DNA of 10,270 nt from Candidatus Benthicola azotiphorus (GTDB lineage: Bacteria > Gemmatimonadota > Gemmatimonadetes > Palauibacterales > Palauibacteraceae), in contig CANPVW010000218.1 in assembly GCA_947581745.1 (NCBI GenBank), forward strand, positions 1-10,270, read 5' to 3'. Under the pieces are notes generated by a model. The model was not told the origin of the DNA, did no database searches, and worked only from the letters and a program-made list of their open reading frames with translations. How positions within the stretch are numbered: the stretch's first letter is position 1; each line of letters starts with the position of its first letter. Shown piece by piece: positions 6,036 through 10,270 of the stretch. The position numbers were made by a program, and so were the translations under genes.

Positions 6036-7658
6036 GTGAACGCCCGGCGCGCGACTCCCCCGGACTCCATCGGAGTCCCGTCTCTGGAGGATGCGCATCT
6101 CCTGTTCGAGGCCGCCGAGACCGGCGCCGCCGTGTCGCGCGCGCAATACAGGAAGCGCGCGAACGTCCTTCGGCAAGAGCTCCTGGAAGCGCAGGCGGAC
6201 CTCCGGGAGGCCCGCGTCCCGGTGATCGTGATGTTCGCGGGGGTGGATGGGGCCGGTAAGGGCGAGCTCACCAACCTGCTGAACGAGTGGATGGACCCGC
6301 GGGGGATCACCACCCGCGCGTTCGGCGAGCCGACGGCTCCGGAAGCGGCTCGCCCGAAGTACTGGCGGTTCTGGCGGGATCTTCCCCCTCGCGGCGATAT
6401 CGGCCTGTTTCTGAGCGCCTGGTATACGGACCCGCTGCTCGAGAGGGTTTACGGCGAGACCTCGGACGCCGCGCTGGACGCGCAGCTCGACGAGATCAAC
6501 GCGTTCGAGAGGACCCTCGCGAACGACGGATACCTGTTTCTCAAGTTCTGGATGCACCTGGGGCGCGAAGCGCAGAAGGAGCGCTTCGAGCAGCTGGAGT
6601 CCGACCCGCTCCAGAGCTGGCGGGTGACGCGTAAGGACTGGGAGCACTGGACGATGTACGACCGGTTCATACGCTATTCCGGCCACATCATCCGGCGCAC
6701 CGACACCGAGTGGGCTCCGTGGCGCATCGTGGAGGGGGCAGACGCGAACTACCGCAGTCTCACGGTGGGCGAGGCGCTGCGCGACCGGATCACCACCCGG
6801 CTGGCCGGGGAGATCGCGTCCGCACGGACCGAACCGGACGAGGACGATGAACGCCTGGTCGACGGTGGCGAGAACGAGCCGCGGGAGGTACGCCCGGTCA
6901 CGGTCCTCTCGGCCCTGGACATGGAGAGGAGTCTCGAGAAGAAGGCATACCGCGCCGAGGTCACCCGGCTCCAGGCCCGGCTGAACCGGTTGTACCGGGT
7001 AGCCCGGGACCGCGGCCGGTCCACTATCCTCGTGTTCGAAGGCTGGGACGCCGCCGGAAAGGGAGGCGCGATCCGGCGCATCACGCCGGCGCTGGATTCC
7101 CGTGACTACGAGATCGTATCGGTCGCGGCCCCCTCGGGAGAGGAGAACGACCACCACTACATGTGGCGTTTCTGGCGACGCCTTCCGGGCGCCGGCCGCT
7201 TCCTGATCTTCGACCGCAGCTGGTACGGCCGGGTGCTGGTCGAGCGGGTCGAGAGACTCGCCACCGAGGAAGAGTGGCTGCGCGCTTACGCGGAGATCAA
7301 CGACTTCGAGGCCCAGCTCGTGGCCCACGGTTCGATCGTGGTCAAGTTCTGGATCCACATCACGCCCGACGAGCAGGATCGCCGATTCCAGGCCCGGGAG
7401 GAAACGCCGTACAAGCGCTGGAAGCTGACCGACGAAGACTGGCGGAACCGCGAGCGCTGGCAGGCCTACGAGGTGGCGGTGGACGACATGGTCAGACTCA
7501 CGGGCACGCCCCTTGCGCCCTGGTATCTGGTGGAGGGCAACGACAAGCGGTACGCGCGGGTGCGGGTGCTCGACATGCTGTGTGACGCGATGGATCGGGC
7601 GCTGGACCATCCGCTGCGGGACTACAACGGGATCCAAATGGCGAGGACGGACCTGTAA
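6036..7658 (+). CDS. pap: Tandem-domain PPK2, probable polyphosphate:AMP phosphotransferase
   Basis: This is a 540-residue cytoplasmic enzyme with two fused PPK2 domains. That is the architecture of polyphosphate:AMP phosphotransferases, which transfer phosphate from polyP to AMP to give ADP. Domain 1 (about 25-255) has Walker A GVDGAGKGE at 69-77, but where the catalytic DRSWY should be it reads FLSAWYTDP (125-133). Domain 2 (about 297-530) keeps everything: Walker A GWDAAGKGG (336-344), Walker B FDRSWYGRV (392-400), the lid TPYKRWKLTDEDW (457-469), and APWYLVEGNDKRYAR. Domain 2 is therefore the likely active site and domain 1 structural, as is usual for the fused class. An acidic linker (about 265-285, with DEDDE) joins the domains. 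It starts with GTG two bases after the CHAD-CYTH stop, with no separate SD, implying coupling. The same frame is open far upstream, but only as a shadow. ppk1 follows 4 nt later. Confidence 0.92.
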   Translation: MNARRATPPDSIGVPSLEDAHLLFEAAETGAAVSRAQYRKRANVLRQELLEAQADLREARVPVIVMFAGVDGAGKGELTNLLNEWMDPRGITTRAFGEPTAPEAARPKYWRFWRDLPPRGDIGLFLSAWYTDPLLERVYGETSDAALDAQLDEINAFERTLANDGYLFLKFWMHLGREAQKERFEQLESDPLQSWRVTRKDWEHWTMYDRFIRYSGHIIRRTDTEWAPWRIVEGADANYRSLTVGEALRDRITTRLAGEIASARTEPDEDDERLVDGGENEPREVRPVTVLSALDMERSLEKKAYRAEVTRLQARLNRLYRVARDRGRSTILVFEGWDAAGKGGAIRRITPALDSRDYEIVSVAAPSGEENDHHYMWRFWRRLPGAGRFLIFDRSWYGRVLVERVERLATEEEWLRAYAEINDFEAQLVAHGSIVVKFWIHITPDEQDRRFQAREETPYKRWKLTDEDWRNRERWQAYEVAVDDMVRLTGTPLAPWYLVEGNDKRYARVRVLDMLCDAMDRALDHPLRDYNGIQMARTDL

Positions 7659-7662
7659 GAGC

Positions 7663-10125
7663 ATGGATGACAACGAATTCGAGGGCCAGCCGGACGGGAA
7701 CGGGTCCGGATCGAGACCGGGCTGGTCGGAGCGGGTGAGCCTTCCGGAGCACCTCAGGCCGCCGTTCGCCCGCAGCCGCCAGGCCGACGAGGCCGCGCCG
7801 CCGCCGGAAGAGAAGCTGGAGCTTCCGGTGGCCGGCCGGGAGCCCGCTCGTCCGAAAGCTGCCCCGCCTTCTGGCATCGTGCGGGAACGGGAGTCGGCCG
7901 GCGCGCAGGCCGAACCGGCAGACGAGCCGGCAGTCGAATCGACCGCCTCGCGCGTCACGCCGCCCGACACGGTCCCCGTGCCGACCCCCGAGGGCGGCTT
8001 CGATCTCGAGGATCCCGCCCTCTACCTGAACCGCGAGCTCACGTGGCTCAACTTCATCTTCCGTGTGCTCGCGGAGGCGGAGGACGAGCGCGTGCCGCCG
8101 CTCGAACGGCTGAAGTTCCTCTCGATCGTCAGCTCGAACCTCGACGGGTTCTTCATGAAGCGGATCGGTGGCCTGAAGCAGCAGGTGGGGGCCGGGGTCC
8201 TGAGCCTCAGCGAAGACGGCCGCAGTCCGCAGGAGCAGATCGACGAGAGCTACGCACTGGTGCGCGACCTGGTGGCCCGCAAGCGGCGGGCGTTCGTCGA
8301 GATCGTGTCCTCGCTCGCTCCGCACGACATCGTGATCGCGGAGCACGACGAGCTGCCGGAGCAGGATCGGGAATGGCTCCGGCGTCAATACGTGGAGAAC
8401 ATCTACCCGCTCGTGACGCCGCAGGCGACGGATCCGGCTCACCCGTTCCCGTTCATCTCCAACCTGTCGCTCAACCTCCTGGTGACGCTGCGCCTGGCCG
8501 GCGACCCGTTCGCGTCGCTCGCCCGGGTCAAGGTTCCCGTCGGCACGGGCACTCCGAGGTTCCTGGCGCTTCCGGACCGAAAGGCCTTCGTGCCGCTGGA
8601 ACAGGTGATGGCCGCCAACCTGGACCTCCTGTTCCCCGGGATGGAGATCGAGGCCTGTGAGCTGTTCCGAGTCACCCGGAACGCCAATACGGAGATGGAG
8701 GAGGACGAGGCGGACGACCTGCTGGCGATGATCGAGACCGAGCTGCGGCAGAGGAAGCTCGCGCCGATCGTGAGGCTCGAGGTGACGCGCGACATGACCC
8801 CGACGCACCGCGGCATGCTGGCGGCCGAGCTCGGGCTGGACGAGGAATCCGACGTGTTCGAGGTCGAGGGCACGCTGGGGCTGGCGGACCTGATGCAGAT
8901 CGCGGACCTGGACGTGCCCGAGCTGAAGGACATGCCCCACCATCCGGTGGACCACCCCCAGATCGTGTCCGATCGCTCGATCTTCCATTCGATACGCGAC
9001 CTGGGGTCCATGCTGGTGCACCATCCATACGAGTCCTTCTCCACGTCGGTGGAGCGATTCCTGAGAGAGGCGAGCGTCGATCCGAAGGTCCGGGCCATCA
9101 AGATGACCGTGTACCGCACGTCGGCCGAGTCGAAGGCGGTCGATTACCTGATCGAGGCGGCCCGCAACGGGAAGCAGGTCACGGCCGTGGTCGAGCTGAA
9201 AGCCCGCTTCGACGAAGCCGCCAACATCCGGTGGGCCAACCGGCTGAGCGCCTACGGAATCCACGTGACCTACGGGGTGGTGGGCCTGAAGACGCACTGC
9301 AAGGCGATCCTCGTGGTGCGCCAGGACTTCGACGGCCTGCGGCGCTACGCGCACATCGGAACGGGAAACTACCATTCCGGAACCGCGAGGTCGTATGCCG
9401 ACATCGGCCTCCTGACGTGCGACCCCGACATCGGGCACGACCTGACGGAGCTGTTCAATTACCTCACGACCGGCTACAAGCCCCGGCGCGACTACCGGAA
9501 GATCCTCCCGGCGCCGAAGATCCTGAAGCCGGCGATCCTCGCGAAGATCGGGCGTGAGATCGATCACCAGCGGCGACAGGGCGACGGCCTCATCCGGATG
9601 AAGCTGAACGCCCTCGAGGACGTGGACGTCACCCGGGCCCTGTACGAGGCGTCGCGGGCCGGGGTGCGGGTGGACCTCGTGGTCCGGGATACCTGCCGAC
9701 TGCGGCCCGGGATCGTGGGGCTGTCGGAGAACGTCCGGGTGGTGAGCATCGTCGGACGATTCCTGGAGCATGGCAGGATATACCACTTCCACAACGGCGG
9801 GAACGACGAGTACTTCATCGGCTCGGCGGACGCCATGCGGCGCAACCTGCGCAGCCGCGTGGAAGTCGTCGCCCCGGTCGAGGATCCCGAGCTCCAGGCC
9901 GAGCTGCAGATGATCCTGGATACGCAGCTGGCAGACCGCCGCTCGGCCTGGGAGATGCACCCGGACGGGAGTTACACGCAGCTGAGACCGGTCGGAAAGA
10001 GCGACCGGCGCAGCTCGCAGTCCGAGTTGATCCGCTGGGCGGAGGCGCGGCACTGGGAGGCGACCCGGCTCAAACGGCGTAGGCCGCGCGGCATCGGAGC
10101 GTCCGATCCGGCGACGGACGAGTAG
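7663..10125 (+). CDS. ppk1: Polyphosphate kinase 1 with N-terminal low-complexity extension
   Basis: This is an 820-residue enzyme that polymerises inorganic polyphosphate from the gamma-phosphate of ATP. PPK1 homology starts near residue 117 with LYLNRELTWLNFIFRVL and runs through LERLKFLSIVSSNLDGFF (about 147-164) and DPAHPFPFISNLSLNLL (257-273). The catalytic His is expected at 545 (GLKTHCKAILV) and the second active-site His at 703 (LEHGRIYHFHNGG). Arginines matching the ligand-binding ones are R485 (TVYRTS), R515 (KARFDEAANI) and R675 (VVRDTC; commonly VRGxC). The family is usually about 690-720 aa. The extra length is residues 1-115, rich in Pro, Glu and Ala and probably disordered, with a basic tail (RLKRRRPRG, 802-810) at the C-terminus. 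ATG 7663 lies 4 nt after the PPK2 stop and has only a weak SD. An in-frame GTG at 7735 would give a shorter extension. Confidence 0.95.
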   Translation: MDDNEFEGQPDGNGSGSRPGWSERVSLPEHLRPPFARSRQADEAAPPPEEKLELPVAGREPARPKAAPPSGIVRERESAGAQAEPADEPAVESTASRVTPPDTVPVPTPEGGFDLEDPALYLNRELTWLNFIFRVLAEAEDERVPPLERLKFLSIVSSNLDGFFMKRIGGLKQQVGAGVLSLSEDGRSPQEQIDESYALVRDLVARKRRAFVEIVSSLAPHDIVIAEHDELPEQDREWLRRQYVENIYPLVTPQATDPAHPFPFISNLSLNLLVTLRLAGDPFASLARVKVPVGTGTPRFLALPDRKAFVPLEQVMAANLDLLFPGMEIEACELFRVTRNANTEMEEDEADDLLAMIETELRQRKLAPIVRLEVTRDMTPTHRGMLAAELGLDEESDVFEVEGTLGLADLMQIADLDVPELKDMPHHPVDHPQIVSDRSIFHSIRDLGSMLVHHPYESFSTSVERFLREASVDPKVRAIKMTVYRTSAESKAVDYLIEAARNGKQVTAVVELKARFDEAANIRWANRLSAYGIHVTYGVVGLKTHCKAILVVRQDFDGLRRYAHIGTGNYHSGTARSYADIGLLTCDPDIGHDLTELFNYLTTGYKPRRDYRKILPAPKILKPAILAKIGREIDHQRRQGDGLIRMKLNALEDVDVTRALYEASRAGVRVDLVVRDTCRLRPGIVGLSENVRVVSIVGRFLEHGRIYHFHNGGNDEYFIGSADAMRRNLRSRVEVVAPVEDPELQAELQMILDTQLADRRSAWEMHPDGSYTQLRPVGKSDRRSSQSELIRWAEARHWEATRLKRRRPRGIGASDPATDE

Positions 10126-10126
10126 C

Positions 10127-10130
10127 GGAG
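10127..10130 (+). promoter_or_regulatory. Shine-Dalgarno GGAG for the Na+/Pi transporter gene
   Basis: GGAG lies in the 14-nt gap after ppk1, 9 nt before the ATG at 10140, and supports that start. The gap is too short for an independent promoter unless one lies inside ppk1. Confidence 0.55.
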
Positions 10131-10139
10131 ATCCGCCCG

Positions 10140-10270
10140 ATGCAAGGCACGGGCTTTGTCGGCCCCGGCCCCCTTCCCCTGATATTCGGCCTGCTCGGCG
10201 GCCTGGCCCTGTTCCTGTTCGGAATGGGTCAGATGGCCGATGCCCTGAAGTTCGTGGCGGGAGACCGGAT
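10140..10270 (+). CDS. Na+/phosphate cotransporter-like protein, N-terminus only
   Basis: Only 43 codons are present before the window ends. After a short Gly/Pro-rich start there is a hydrophobic segment (about residues 12-29) containing GLLGGLALFLFGMGQMADAL and then AGDR. This 'LLGGLALFLFGM-x-x-M-x-x-L' opening is characteristic of bacterial NptA/YjbB-type Na+/Pi cotransporter proteins, where it forms the first membrane helix. The family moves inorganic phosphate across the inner membrane, and YjbB of E. coli has been described as a phosphate exporter. Its place directly after ppk1, 14 nt away with a good SD, makes it the fifth gene of the phosphate operon and fits a role in Pi supply or release. 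Whether a C-terminal PhoU-like domain follows, as in many members, lies outside the window. Confidence 0.78.
   Translation, partial: MQGTGFVGPGPLPLIFGLLGGLALFLFGMGQMADALKFVAGDR

Noticed and set aside
5307..7970. Minus-strand open frame of 887 codons opposite the CHAD-CYTH and PPK2 genes
   Set aside because: It spans two well-identified + strand genes and their junction, and its composition shifts where the sense frame shifts. It is a GC-bias shadow.
7498..10053. Minus-strand open frame of 851 codons opposite ppk1
   Set aside because: Its sequence is Arg/His/Leu/Asp-rich without any recognisable motif, and it mirrors the codon positions of ppk1, whose family identity is certain. In GC-rich genes, stop codons are rare on the antisense frame.

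Overview
This is a gap-poor, GC-rich (roughly two-thirds G+C by eye) bacterial segment. All eight genes I can support lie on the + strand. The organism looks Gram-negative: one gene encodes a signal-peptide-bearing, probable outer-membrane beta-barrel ending in Phe. The GC content, the MacB/FtsX-type transporter next to a barrel gene, and the CHAD/PPK genes would suit groups such as Gemmatimonadota, Acidobacteriota or Myxococcota. That placement is a guess, because nothing in the window is a taxonomic marker.

Region 1 (1-3970) is an ABC export operon. It contains the 3' part of a first FtsX/MacB-type permease, a second complete and distinct permease (ATGA overlap), the cognate LolD/MacB-type ATPase, and a probable outer-membrane protein. 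Spacings are 4 nt or less. The likely role is ATP-driven movement of a lipid, lipoprotein or other hydrophobic substrate from the inner membrane or periplasm towards the outer membrane. The substrate cannot be read from the sequence.

The only real intergenic gap (3971-4086) separates this operon from region 2.

Region 2 (4087-10270) is a phosphate/polyphosphate module. It contains a SixA-type phosphohistidine phosphatase, a CHAD-CYTH fusion (polyphosphate-binding domain plus triphosphate-tunnel domain, in the reverse of the E. coli YgiF order), a tandem-domain PPK2 of the polyphosphate:AMP phosphotransferase type, a polyphosphate kinase 1 with a ~110-residue low-complexity N-terminal extension, and the start of a Na+/phosphate cotransporter-like gene. 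Gaps are 2-14 nt, so this looks like one transcript. Known family activities suggest the following: PPK1 makes polyP from ATP, PPK2 spends polyP to recharge AMP, CHAD binds polyP, CYTH probably hydrolyses or binds short-chain (tri)phosphate, and the transporter moves Pi. Putting polyP synthesis, use, binding and Pi transport into one operon is the most notable feature of the window.

No RNA genes, insertion sequences, CRISPR arrays or clear terminators were seen. The long minus-strand open frames opposite ppk1 and ppk2 look like GC-bias shadows.
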